A DNA stretch of 64,000 nucleotides from Rhizobium sp. P32RR-XVIII (lineage in GTDB: Bacteria > Pseudomonadota > Alphaproteobacteria > Rhizobiales > Rhizobiaceae): NCBI RefSeq assembly GCF_012641395.1, contig NZ_JABAIH010000002.1, positions 744,001-808,000 of the forward strand, given 5' to 3'. Both the position numbers and the translations under genes were made by a program. The first letter of the stretch is position 1; every line of letters starts with the position of its first letter. The notes beneath the pieces were generated by a model. It saw only the letters and a list, made by a program, of their open reading frames with translations, was not told the DNA's origin and did no database searches. Of this stretch, positions 16,886 to 24,880 are shown in pieces.

Positions 16886-17004
16886 ATGTCGCCTCCCTAG
16901 GCGTAGAGTTGACCACAGCGGACCTTCAGGAGATCCAGGCGGCGAATGTTGAAATTCAAGGAGCGCGGTATCCGGACGAGCATATGAAGCTTGTCGGCCG
17001 CTAA
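16876..17004 (+). pseudogene. C-terminal remnant of an aldo/keto reductase
   Basis: The final 43 codons before TAA read TVDENVASLGVELTTADLQE and then QGARYPDEHMKLVGR. This is the typical end of aldo/keto reductases (residues after the NADPH site). It is fused in frame to the helicase remnant, so the 109-codon open frame at 16675-17004 is a chimera of two broken genes rather than one protein. Confidence 0.6.
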
Positions 17005-17155
17005 CTTATCAGAAAAATATCGACCGCCCCAGCGCGTTGGTCGATTGATCTAGTCACCCGAATCTAAAGTTCCATTGAGGATTCTCGTGGGGAGCGTTCT
17101 TGAACGCGGTTGCGCCATGAATAGGAAAGGGGGCGAACTGCACACGACCTGCACC

Positions 17156-17566
17156 TTATTTTTTTTGTTTTCGACGACTTGGCTGGTCGTCAACAGAGAG
17201 TTGAGACAGACCTGAGGCAATTATTTTCAGCACCTCCGACCCATCCCCATCACTGAGGAAAATGTGACCGATTGTCCTAGCCAGGAGCTTTATCGTCTGG
17301 TTAGTGTCAGAAAGCACGCTGATCCAAAGTCCGGTATCGAGCAGCTCGTTGACAAAATCCTCGCGGTCTTCGGCCGCTTCGACGATCCGATCCTTCAATG
17401 AGGTTTCGTTCCGGCTGCCATTCCCGGAGCGCTCGAGCGTCATTTGTAAAAGCGCAATTATTTCCCCGTTCATTGACCGTCCTGAAACTTCTGAAGCAGC
17501 TTTAAGCTGCTTTCGCAATTCGACGGGAAGGCGGAGGGTAATTCGAACGTCGTCGTTATTTGTCAT
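17156..17566 (-). CDS. Arc-type ribbon-helix-helix DNA-binding protein
   Basis: A 136-residue protein whose N-terminus (DDVRITLRLPVELRKQLKAA, residues about 5-24, then GRSMNGEIIALLQMTLE) is an Arc/MetJ-like ribbon-helix-helix domain. The remaining 90 residues are acidic to neutral and end in a basic RRKQKK tail. ATG 17566 is chosen because the domain begins immediately after it. It is divergent from the excisionase-like gene, and the gap holds repeated TGACACCA elements that recur before the integrase. It probably represses its own module. Its codon use is less GC-biased than the catabolic genes. Confidence 0.75.
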   Translation of the reverse strand: MTNNDDVRITLRLPVELRKQLKAASEVSGRSMNGEIIALLQMTLERSGNGSRNETSLKDRIVEAAEDREDFVNELLDTGLWISVLSDTNQTIKLLARTIGHIFLSDGDGSEVLKIIASGLSQLSVDDQPSRRKQKK

Positions 17567-17592
17567 GTGGTCACATAACCCTGCAGATCGGT

Positions 17593-17653
17593 TGACACCA
17601 AATATACGCGGATTTGACACCAGATAAAAAGAATGAGACACTAAGATGGTGTC
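17593..17653. promoter_or_regulatory. operator array of TGACACCA / GGTGTC elements
   Basis: TGACACCA occurs at 17593-17600 and again at 17615-17622, a 22-bp spacing that puts both on the same helix face. An inverted pair, GACAC and GTGTC, follows at 17637-17653. The array fills the divergent promoter between the ribbon-helix-helix gene and the excisionase-like gene. The same GGTGTCA core forms a perfect palindrome upstream of the integrase. Confidence 0.6.
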
Positions 17654-17677
17654 TTCGAGGTTAACGGAGATCGGCTG

Positions 17678-17995
17678 ATGACAAGAGATTCTATACCATT
17701 GGATCTCCTTTGGGAGGTGGCCGAAATTGCAAAGACCATCGGCCGAACCGAACGGCAAACCTTCCACATGTTGAATGCGGGTCAGCTACCAGGAAAAAAG
17801 GTGGGTGGGCGCTGGGTAGTGGAGCGCCGCAGGCTCCTGGAGTTTTTCACTGGAAACTGCGTGATCAGACCGGACTATCCGGCAAGCTTCCTCGCGTCAT
17901 TTCGATCAACTGGCCCGATGATCGACCCTGCGGCCTCGTGCGCAAGGAACGAGGCAAAGAGAAGCAACACAGATAGTTTAAAACGTCGCACCTAA
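17678..17995 (+). CDS. excisionase-like HTH DNA-binding protein
   Basis: A 105-residue protein with an N-terminal winged-helix of the excisionase/MerR type: LLWEVAEIAKTIGRTERQTF followed by HMLNAGQLPGKKVGGRWVV (residues about 10-48). The GGRWVV wing is characteristic of small phage and island helix-turn-helix proteins. The C-terminal 50 residues are polar with no recognisable domain. It lies 68 bases upstream of the integrase start and reads in the same direction. A role as recombination directionality factor or regulator of the integrase is inferred from fold and position. Confidence 0.65.
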   Translation: MTRDSIPLDLLWEVAEIAKTIGRTERQTFHMLNAGQLPGKKVGGRWVVERRRLLEFFTGNCVIRPDYPASFLASFRSTGPMIDPAASCARNEAKRSNTDSLKRRT

Positions 17996-18015
17996 ATAGC
18001 GAGTCCCGTCACGTT

Positions 18016-18032
18016 GGTGTCAATGTGACACC
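18016..18032. promoter_or_regulatory. perfect palindrome GGTGTCA-ATG-TGACACC before the integrase
   Basis: A 7-bp inverted repeat with a 3-base spacer lies 31 bases upstream of the integrase ATG and 19 bases before its ribosome site. Its half-site is the same as the elements at 17593-17653, so one protein, plausibly the ribbon-helix-helix regulator, may control both promoters. Confidence 0.6.
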
Positions 18033-18063
18033 GCGACGCCCGAACTATCGGAGGAGGGGTGTC

Positions 18064-19254
18064 ATGTCAGTGCGAAAACGTGAATGGACTACGCAGAGGG
18101 GTGAAAGGAAATTCGCTTGGGTGGTTGACTACTCCGATACAGGCGGCAAACGTAGGTCGAAGACTTTCCATAGGAAAAAGGAAGCAGGTGATTTCGCGGC
18201 CAGGGTGTCTGTCGAGGTTCAGGAAGGCCTTCACGTCGCCGCCCGTTCAAGTGTAACGGTCGCCAAGGCGGGGGCTTTGTGGATCGAATCTGGCGAAGGC
18301 GACGGTCTCGAGCGATCGACGCTTGATCAGCGGAGGGCGCATCTACACAAGCACATAGTGCCCCTCATTGGACAAGCGTTGCTTTCGAAGCTCACGGGAC
18401 CGATGGTTCGCGACTTTCAGGACCTGCTCCGTAAGACCGGCCGGTCGCCAGCCATGATCAAGAAAATTGTTACATCCTTGGGCTCCATACTGGCCGACGC
18501 AAATGAACGGGGTTTAGCTACGCGCAATCCTGTCAGGGAGATGCGCCGCAACAGAAAGGGTCGAGACACCCGAACCGCAGCGCGTCAAAGAGGACGCCTG
18601 GAAATCGGGAAGGACATTCCGAGCCGGGATGAAATCAGACTCTTTATAGCTGCATTAAGCGACTTACTATGGCGAACAATGTTTCTAGTATTGATCTTCA
18701 CAGGGTTGCGCTCGTCGGAACTGCGGGCATTGAGATGGCGCGATGCTGATCTCATTCGTTCGGAAATCCACGTTCGACAGCGCGTCAATCGATACAGAGG
18801 CAAGCCAAAGTCAAGAATGGGAACGAGAACGATTCCGATTTCTCCGATTGTGGTAGTGGCGCTAAAGGCACTTAAGCTGAAACAGGAAAGTTCGTCTGAG
18901 TTCCTTTTTCCAAATTTGGAAGGGAATCCTAGATCTCACGGCAACGTGGTGCGGAAAGGTATGCAGTCGACCATGTTGAGAGGCGGCGTGGTCGTCGACA
19001 CCGGAGAGAAGGACGAAAATGGGAAATCAGTGTTGAGGCCAAAATACACGGGACTCCATGCGCTACGCCATTTCTTTGCAAGCTGGCTCATCAACCGGAA
19101 AGAGGACGGCGGGTTGGGGCTTCCAGCGAAGGTGGTCCAGGAGCGAATGGGCCATTCGTCGATTACTGTGACGATGGACACCTACGGTCATCTCTTTCCA
19201 CGAGGTGACGATAGTAAGGAGTTAGAGATTGCGTCGAACTCTTTGTTGAACTAA
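18064..19254 (+). CDS. tyrosine recombinase / island integrase
   Basis: A 396-residue tyrosine recombinase. An N-terminal arm-binding region (MSVRKREWTTQRGERKFAWV) precedes a core-binding helical domain (about residues 60-160) and the catalytic domain. Catalytic residues are visible: first Arg in FTGLRSSELRAL, the LHALRHFFASWL box (HxxR), MGHSSITVT (second His) and the nucleophile Tyr in MDTYGHLF. ATG 18064 follows a strong GGAGGAGG. A fragment of tRNA-Cys starts 55 bases after the stop, as expected for an integrase at its attachment site. The protein appears intact, so the element may still be able to move. Confidence 0.93.
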   Translation: MSVRKREWTTQRGERKFAWVVDYSDTGGKRRSKTFHRKKEAGDFAARVSVEVQEGLHVAARSSVTVAKAGALWIESGEGDGLERSTLDQRRAHLHKHIVPLIGQALLSKLTGPMVRDFQDLLRKTGRSPAMIKKIVTSLGSILADANERGLATRNPVREMRRNRKGRDTRTAARQRGRLEIGKDIPSRDEIRLFIAALSDLLWRTMFLVLIFTGLRSSELRALRWRDADLIRSEIHVRQRVNRYRGKPKSRMGTRTIPISPIVVVALKALKLKQESSSEFLFPNLEGNPRSHGNVVRKGMQSTMLRGGVVVDTGEKDENGKSVLRPKYTGLHALRHFFASWLINRKEDGGLGLPAKVVQERMGHSSITVTMDTYGHLFPRGDDSKELEIASNSLLN

Positions 19255-19308
19255 CGCGACATGGCCGCAACATATGGAAGAAAACGGCAAACATTTCAAA
19301 AGAACGAC

Positions 19309-19357
19309 GAGGACTGCAAATCCTTGTACCCCGGTTCAATTCCGGGCGAGGCCTCCA
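19309..19357 (+). repeat. 3' fragment of tRNA-Cys(GCA): probable right attachment site (attR)
   Basis: This fragment folds as an anticodon arm (stem GAGGA/TCCTT, loop CTGCAAA, anticodon GCA), a 4-base variable region, a T-arm (stem CCCGG/CCGGG, loop TTCAATT), the 3' acceptor strand CGAGGCC, T and CCA. The expected 5' acceptor strand GGCCTCG and D-arm are missing; the sequence before 19309 does not fit. A 3'-only tRNA copy next to an integrase gene is the signature of tRNA-targeted integration. The intact tRNA should lie at the other end, left of this window. Confidence 0.75.
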
Positions 19358-19507
19358 AATTCTCTTCTATTTTTGACGTCTTTACTTTCCAGCGAGCGCC
19401 GGGTCGATCGCCGGATGGCGCGAATTTGTCGATCGTATCCATTTCAATTGTCTGTGAGCCGAGATCGCCTGCCGGCAGCGCCGACGGCCTGATCGTGGGC
19501 ACAAAAG

Positions 19508-19612
19508 CTATCGCATCTTCCCGCGATCCAGCAGCCCGCAGCAGAACAGGCCGACAAGCGCTACAATGATGAAGAAGTCGAACAGCGTGAAATACTCGAA
19601 AAAGGCAGACAT
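19508..19612 (-). CDS. 34-residue single-pass membrane protein
   Basis: A short gene reading MSAFFEYFTLFDFFIIVALV and then GLFCCGLLDRGKMR. It is preceded by a strong GAGGAGGAG six bases upstream of ATG 19612. Residues about 8-28 form one transmembrane helix, followed by a short basic tail. It lies between the attR and the Pcm-family gene, on the chromosome side, so it is probably core rather than island. I do not recognise the family. The ribosome site and clean hydrophobic pattern are the main support. Confidence 0.5.
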   Translation of the reverse strand: MSAFFEYFTLFDFFIIVALVGLFCCGLLDRGKMR

Positions 19613-19810
19613 CGTCCGCTCCTCCTCTGTTCCCCACCGATACAAGAATACCACGAGCCGCCTTGCTGATCCACGAGAGAGTTGCAGCGCCGCGCAGAGT
19701 CGTCCATTACTCAGGAGGATTCTTGCCGCCGCTGCCCGCCATGCCTTGAAAGCATACGGCGCGGAGATTAAGAGACGGGAGAGAATGCCGCGTTCAACGG
19801 GCGAGAGGGT

Positions 19811-20476
19811 ATGATGGATTGCGAAGCAGCACGAATTAAGATGGTCGACAACCAGATCCGCACGACGGACGTCACGTCCCATTCCGTGCTGACGGCCTTC
19901 CTGACGGTGCAGCGCGAGCTTTTCGTGCCGGAGAAATCCAGGGCTCTCGCCTATGTCGACAATGATATCGAGATCGCTCCGGCCTCCGACGGCAAGCCTG
20001 CCCGCTTTTTGATGGAGCCTTCGCCGCTGGCGAAGCTGTTGCAGCTCGCGGCGATCACCAACGATGATTCCGTTCTCGACGTCGGCTGTGGTACGGGCTA
20101 CGCCTCGGCTCTGCTGTCGATGCTTGCCGGTTCGGTGGTAGCGCTTGAATGCGACGAAGCCCTTGCCGCCGAAGCGAGGAAGAACCTTTCCGGCTACGCA
20201 AACGTTTCCGTCGTCACCGGGCCGTTAGAGCTCGGCCACGCCGCTGGCGCCCCCTACGATCTGATCTTCGTCAATGGTTCCGTCGAGGAAGTGCCGGCTG
20301 CCCTTTTCGAGCAACTCGCGGAAGGCGGCCGCCTTGTCACCGTCCAGGGTTACGGCAATGCCGCCCGCGCCGCGATCTTCGTAAAGGAGCGGGGTGCCGT
20401 TTCTGAAAACGTATTCTTCAACGCGTCCATCAAGCCGTTGCCCGGCTTTGCCAAGGCTCGCCAATTCGTTTTCTGA
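19811..20476 (+). CDS. protein-L-isoaspartate O-methyltransferase family protein
   Basis: A 221-residue class I methyltransferase of the Pcm family. RIKMVDNQIRTTDVTSHSVL and RELFVPEK are family openings, and the SAM site is VLDVGCGTGYASALLS (about residues 95-110). It differs clearly from the second Pcm gene at 41975, so the two are not a recent duplication. Rhizobial copies at this position precede the envelope and valS cluster. ATG 19811 or 19814 can serve; GAGAGGG lies just upstream. A terminator follows directly. Enzymes of this family repair isoaspartyl residues, but activity of this paralogue is not assured. Confidence 0.85.
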   Translation: MMDCEAARIKMVDNQIRTTDVTSHSVLTAFLTVQRELFVPEKSRALAYVDNDIEIAPASDGKPARFLMEPSPLAKLLQLAAITNDDSVLDVGCGTGYASALLSMLAGSVVALECDEALAAEARKNLSGYANVSVVTGPLELGHAAGAPYDLIFVNGSVEEVPAALFEQLAEGGRLVTVQGYGNAARAAIFVKERGAVSENVFFNASIKPLPGFAKARQFVF

Positions 20477-20501
20477 GCCGCATTCCGGGATTTTGTACAG
20501 A

Positions 20502-20526
20502 GGGCGCCTCGGGCGCCCGTTTTGTT
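20502..20526 (+). terminator. Rho-independent terminator after the Pcm-family gene
   Basis: GGGCGCC and GGCGCCC form a perfect 7-bp stem with a 3-base loop, followed by GTTTTGTTA. It lies 25 bases after the stop at 20476. Confidence 0.7.
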
Positions 20527-20705
20527 ATCCGGCTGTCAAATGCGGCGCTTCGGAGCCGCCACAGACCGGCCAACAAAAGCTGTGCATGGGCGCATTCATT
20601 TGATTCGAGATGATTTTTTTCATTCCTGGGGTATTCTAAGCTCCGGGTGATTCGGATGCCCGCTCACGCAATCCGATCGTTGTTTTGAGGATAACGGGGA
20701 TAGAT

Positions 20706-21524
20706 ATGGCTCAGCCAAGTGTAGTGCGTGAACCGTCCATGGAAGAGATTCTGGCGTCGATCCGTCAGATCATCGAGAGCAACGAGCCGGGCGCGGGCAG
20801 GGGGATTTCGCCATCGCTGCCGCCCGTTTACGCTGACGATGATGACGAGGGCGACTCCAATATCCGCCTGACGGTCGACGAGACCTACGCAGGCGTCGAG
20901 TTCCCTGAGCCGATGACGCCGTCCGATCCGCGCTTCGTCGCGGCAAATTCCGCAGGAATCCCGGAAGTGGAAACGCCGGCGCGCGCCATGTCGCTTGCCG
21001 ATGTCGCTGCCCGCGTTCGTGCCGCCTCCGAGCGCGGCGCCCCGCCGCCGCAGCGCGAAGCTCCGCCGCTCTTCCGCGGGGCGGAGGCGCCCCTGCGCCC
21101 GGAGGAGATCCGCCGTCCGGCTGAAGCCGTTTCGGTGCCTGTCGTAGCGCCGCCCCCTGCCGCAATGCCGGCACCGGCCGTGACCGAGGCCAACCCCGCC
21201 GAAGTACCGCGGCCGCTCGCTGCCGAGCCGGCGCCGCAGCCTGTCGTCCGGCCGGTAGCCGAACCGGCAGTAAACCTCAAGCAGCCAGCTGCCGTCGAAG
21301 AGTCCCAGGGCCTGATTTCGCAAAGCGCAGGCCTGCAGATCGCCCGCTCGTTCGAGGAACTTGCGCTCGCCATCGACGGCGCCGAGCGGCGGTCGCTGGA
21401 TGAGATTGCCGAGGACATGCTGCGGCCGATGCTGCGCGAGTGGCTGGACGACAATCTCCCGACACTTGTCGAAAGACTGGTGCGCGAAGAGATCGAACGC
21501 GTGGCTCGCGGTCCGCGCCGCTGA
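20706..21524 (+). CDS. popZ: polar organizing protein PopZ (DUF2497)
   Basis: A 272-residue protein with the three-part PopZ layout. A short N-terminal helix (SMEEILASIRQIIESNE, residues about 10-26) binds client proteins. The long middle is rich in proline, alanine and acidic residues (about 30-195). The C-terminus has oligomerising helices (FEELALAIDGAERRSLDEIA, then MLREWLDDNLPTLVERLVR). PopZ forms a polar hub that anchors the chromosome origin in Caulobacter and marks the growing pole in Agrobacterium. Placement directly before valS is the conserved alphaproteobacterial position. ATG 20706 follows GGGGATAG. A strong terminator separates it from valS. Confidence 0.85.
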   Translation: MAQPSVVREPSMEEILASIRQIIESNEPGAGRGISPSLPPVYADDDDEGDSNIRLTVDETYAGVEFPEPMTPSDPRFVAANSAGIPEVETPARAMSLADVAARVRAASERGAPPPQREAPPLFRGAEAPLRPEEIRRPAEAVSVPVVAPPPAAMPAPAVTEANPAEVPRPLAAEPAPQPVVRPVAEPAVNLKQPAAVEESQGLISQSAGLQIARSFEELALAIDGAERRSLDEIAEDMLRPMLREWLDDNLPTLVERLVREEIERVARGPRR

Positions 21525-21545
21525 CCGGATCCGAGTTTCCGCTGC

Positions 21546-21576
21546 AAGCCGCTCCGGTTTCCGGGGCGGCTTTTTT
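21546..21576 (+). terminator. strong Rho-independent terminator between popZ and valS
   Basis: AAGCCGCTCCGG and CCGGGGCGGCTT pair over 12 bp (one T-G pair) around a 3-base loop, followed by six T residues. It ends popZ transcription and implies a separate valS promoter in the 66 bases that follow. Confidence 0.85.
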
Positions 21577-21642
21577 ATTGACTTGACGCCAGCCATCCTA
21601 TTTACAAACCCCCATCCTAAAACCCCGAAGTTTGGTCATAAA

Positions 21643-24483
21643 ATGCTCGACAAGACCTATGATTCCGCCGCAGTCGAACCGAAAATCGCTGCGAAATGGG
21701 ATGAAGCCGATGCGTTCCGCGCGGGTGCCAACAAGAAGCCCGGCGCCGAGACCTTCACGATCGTCATCCCGCCGCCGAACGTGACCGGCTCCCTGCACAT
21801 GGGGCATGCGTTGAACAACACGCTGCAGGACATCATGATCCGCTTCGAGCGCATGCGCGGCAAGGACGTTCTCTGGCAGCCGGGTATGGATCACGCGGGC
21901 ATTGCCACACAGATGGTCGTCGAGCGCAAGCTAGCGGAACAGAAGCTTCCCGGCCGCCGCGACTTGGGCCGTGACGCGTTCATCGAGAAAGTCTGGGAGT
22001 GGAAGGCTGAATCGGGCGGCCTGATCTTCAACCAGCTGAAGCGTCTCGGCGCCTCCTGCGACTGGTCGCGTGAACGGTTCACGATGGACGAGGGCCTTTC
22101 GAGAGCTGTTCTCGAAGTGTTTGTAACGCTTTATAAGCAGGGGCTTATCTACAAGGATAAGCGCCTCGTCAATTGGGATCCGAAGCTGCTGACGGCGATT
22201 TCCGATATGGAAGTCGAGCAGATCGAGGTTAAGGGCAACCTCTGGCACCTGCGCTATCCGCTGGAAGAAGGCGTCACCTATCAATACCCGATCGCCTTCG
22301 ACGAAGACGGCAAGCCCACCGAATTCGAGACTCGCGACTATCTTGTCGTCGCGACGACGCGCCCCGAAACCATGCTCGGTGACACCGGCGTGGCCGTCAA
22401 TCCGGAAGATGAACGCTACAGGTCGATCATCGGCAAACACGTCATTCTGCCGATCGTCGGCCGCAAGATCCCGATCGTCGCGGACAGCTATGCCGATCCG
22501 ACGGCGGGCACCGGCGCCGTCAAGATCACGCCCGCCCACGACTTCAACGACTTCGATGTCGCCAAGCGGACGGGCCTGCGCGCCGTCAACGTCCTGAACG
22601 TCGATGCGTCGGTGACCATCAAGGACAACGAGGACTTCCTGGAAGGGCTGGATCATCCGGCGGCGCTCCACGGCGCCTGGGATGAATTGGAAGGCAAGGA
22701 CCGCTTCGAGGCGCGCAAGATCATCGTCCGCATCTTCGAAGAGGCCGGCCTGCTCGACAAGATCGAGCCGCACACGCATGCGGTCCCGCATGGCGACCGC
22801 GGCGGCGTGCCGATCGAGCCGCGTTTGACGGAGCAATGGTGGGTCGACAACAAGACGCTTGCCAAGCCCGCCATCGCGTCGGTCCGCGAGGGCCGCACCA
22901 AGTTCGTGCCGAAGAACTGGGAAAACACCTACTTCCAGTGGATGGAGAACATCCAGCCCTGGTGCATTTCGCGCCAGCTCTGGTGGGGCCACCAGATCCC
23001 TGCCTGGTATGGGCCGGACGGCCAGGTCTTCGTCGAAAAGACGGAGGAGGAAGCGCTTGATGCTGCAATCCAGCATTATCTTGCGCATGAAGGGCCCTGG
23101 AAGGCATGGGTCGAGGAGAAGTTGGAAAACTTCAAGCCGGGCGAAATCCTGACGCGCGACGAAGACGTTCTTGATACCTGGTTCTCATCGGCGCTCTGGC
23201 CGTTCTCGACGCTGGGCTGGCCGGACAAGACGCCGGAACTCGCCCGCTATTATCCGACCAACGTCCTCGTAACCGGCTTCGACATCATTCCGTTCTGGGT
23301 CGTTCGCATGATGCAGATGGGGCTGCACTTCATGAAGGACGAGGACGGTAATCCGGTGGAGCCCTTCCACACGGTGTACATCCACGCGCTCGTCCGCGAC
23401 AAGAACGGCCAGAAGATGTCGAAGTCGAAGGGCAATGTCATCGATCCGCTCGAACTGATCGACGAGTACGGCGCCGACGCGCTGCGCTTTACACTCGCGA
23501 TCATGGCGGCGCAGGGACGCGACGTGAAGCTCGATCCGGCCCGAATCGCCGGTTACCGCAACTTCGGCACCAAGCTCTGGAACGCCACCCGCTTTGCCGA
23601 AATGAACGGTGTGAGGAGCGATCCGCACTTCGTACCGGAAGCGACGGGTCTGACGATCAACCGTTGGATTCTGACGGAGCTTGCCCGTGCGGAACGTGAC
23701 GTAACGGAAGCCATTGAATCCTACCGTTTTAACGATGCCGCGGCGGCGCTGTATCGCTTTGTCTGGAACCAGGTCTGTGACTGGTACCTGGAGCTGCTGA
23801 AGCCGGTCTTCAGCGGCGAGGACGAAGGTGCCAAGAAGGAGGCTCAGGCCTGCAGCGCCTACGTTCTCGAGGAGATCTATAAGCTGCTGCATCCCTTCAT
23901 GCCGTTCATGACCGAGGAGCTGTGGGCGCACACGGCCGGTGAGGGCGTCAAGCGCAATACATTGGTCTGCCATGCCGAATGGCCGGCGCCGTCCTATGCC
24001 GACAACGCCGCCGCCGACGAGATCAACTGGCTGATCGACCTCGTTTCCGGCATTCGCTCGGTTCGCGCCGAGATGAACGTTCCGCCCTCTGCAGTCGCTC
24101 CGCTGGTCGTTGTCGGCGCCAACAGCCTGACGCGTGAACGGCTGGTTCGACATGATGCCGCAATCAAGCGTCTCGCGCGCGTCGACGGAATCTCGCTCGC
24201 CGACGAGGCGCCGAAAGGAGCAGCTCAGATTGTCGTTTCCGAAGCGACCGTCTGCCTGCCGCTCGGCAGCCTGATCGATCTTGCTGCGGAAAAGGCCCGT
24301 CTGGAGAAGGCGATCGCAAAGACCGAAGGGGAGATCGCGCGCATCAACGGCAAGCTCTCGAACGAGAAGTTCGTTGCCAATGCCAACCCCGAGGTAGTGG
24401 AAGCAGAGCGCGAGCGGCTGGCGGAATTCCAGAGCCAGATCGCAAGTCTCAAGGTGGCGCTCTCGCGCGTCATTGAAGCGTAA
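21643..24483 (+). CDS. valS: valyl-tRNA synthetase
   Basis: A 946-residue class I synthetase that charges tRNA-Val. The HIGH-type motif is PPPNVTGSLHMGHA (about residues 43-56) and the KMSKS loop is KMSKSKGN (about 590-597). The CP1 editing domain lies between them (about 190-400) and the C-terminal ValS-type coiled coil spans about 885-946. I start at ATG 21643 (MLDKTYDS), which matches the family and avoids the upstream popZ terminator. The ribosome site is weak. It stands alone between two terminators. Confidence 0.97.
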   Translation: MLDKTYDSAAVEPKIAAKWDEADAFRAGANKKPGAETFTIVIPPPNVTGSLHMGHALNNTLQDIMIRFERMRGKDVLWQPGMDHAGIATQMVVERKLAEQKLPGRRDLGRDAFIEKVWEWKAESGGLIFNQLKRLGASCDWSRERFTMDEGLSRAVLEVFVTLYKQGLIYKDKRLVNWDPKLLTAISDMEVEQIEVKGNLWHLRYPLEEGVTYQYPIAFDEDGKPTEFETRDYLVVATTRPETMLGDTGVAVNPEDERYRSIIGKHVILPIVGRKIPIVADSYADPTAGTGAVKITPAHDFNDFDVAKRTGLRAVNVLNVDASVTIKDNEDFLEGLDHPAALHGAWDELEGKDRFEARKIIVRIFEEAGLLDKIEPHTHAVPHGDRGGVPIEPRLTEQWWVDNKTLAKPAIASVREGRTKFVPKNWENTYFQWMENIQPWCISRQLWWGHQIPAWYGPDGQVFVEKTEEEALDAAIQHYLAHEGPWKAWVEEKLENFKPGEILTRDEDVLDTWFSSALWPFSTLGWPDKTPELARYYPTNVLVTGFDIIPFWVVRMMQMGLHFMKDEDGNPVEPFHTVYIHALVRDKNGQKMSKSKGNVIDPLELIDEYGADALRFTLAIMAAQGRDVKLDPARIAGYRNFGTKLWNATRFAEMNGVRSDPHFVPEATGLTINRWILTELARAERDVTEAIESYRFNDAAAALYRFVWNQVCDWYLELLKPVFSGEDEGAKKEAQACSAYVLEEIYKLLHPFMPFMTEELWAHTAGEGVKRNTLVCHAEWPAPSYADNAAADEINWLIDLVSGIRSVRAEMNVPPSAVAPLVVVGANSLTRERLVRHDAAIKRLARVDGISLADEAPKGAAQIVVSEATVCLPLGSLIDLAAEKARLEKAIAKTEGEIARINGKLSNEKFVANANPEVVEAERERLAEFQSQIASLKVALSRVIEA

Positions 24484-24511
24484 GCAATTTGCCCCAGCGG
24501 GGATTGCCTTA

Positions 24512-24541
24512 AGGCGCTCGGCCCAGCTGGGCGCCTTTTGC
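24512..24541 (+). terminator. Rho-independent terminator after valS
   Basis: AAGGCGC and GCGCCTT form a 7-bp stem around a 13-base loop, followed by a short T-run. It lies 28 bases after the valS stop. Confidence 0.65.
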
Positions 24542-24880
24542 GTTGGAGTGATTCGGTCGTCTCGGCTGAACATTCCAACTCCGGAGGCATCCAGCTTCTC
24601 GAATCCTTCGATGCGCCGCTTTCCCGAGGCGAAAAACGCGACTGTTGTGCGATAGATACAGTTTGCGCGGTGGAGGGTACGATGATCCAAAAATAGCCCT
24701 AAATGGTTAGGGGTATTAGGATAAAATTGTCCAATCCGGAAATATTGACGTGCTCGTCAATTTCCTACGTCAGCTTAACAGCTCTCACGCATTGTGGCGG
24801 CAAGAAGGCGCCAGTTGCCAATTGTGTCAATCGCTTTAACAGTGCCTCCATCATTAGCATGTTTGAGTGGGGGAGACACA
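24542..24880. promoter_or_regulatory. upstream region of the FadL-type porin with an inverted repeat
   Basis: This gap of about 340 bases contains no gene I can support. TTGACG-TGCT-CGTCAA, a 6-bp inverted repeat, lies at 24745-24760. It could be an operator or overlap a -35 box, since TTGACG itself resembles one. The downstream part is relatively AT-rich, as expected for a promoter. Confidence 0.4.

Noticed and set aside
23185..24690. 501-codon frame antisense to valS
   Set aside because: Covers conserved synthetase sequence; no start signal; shadow.
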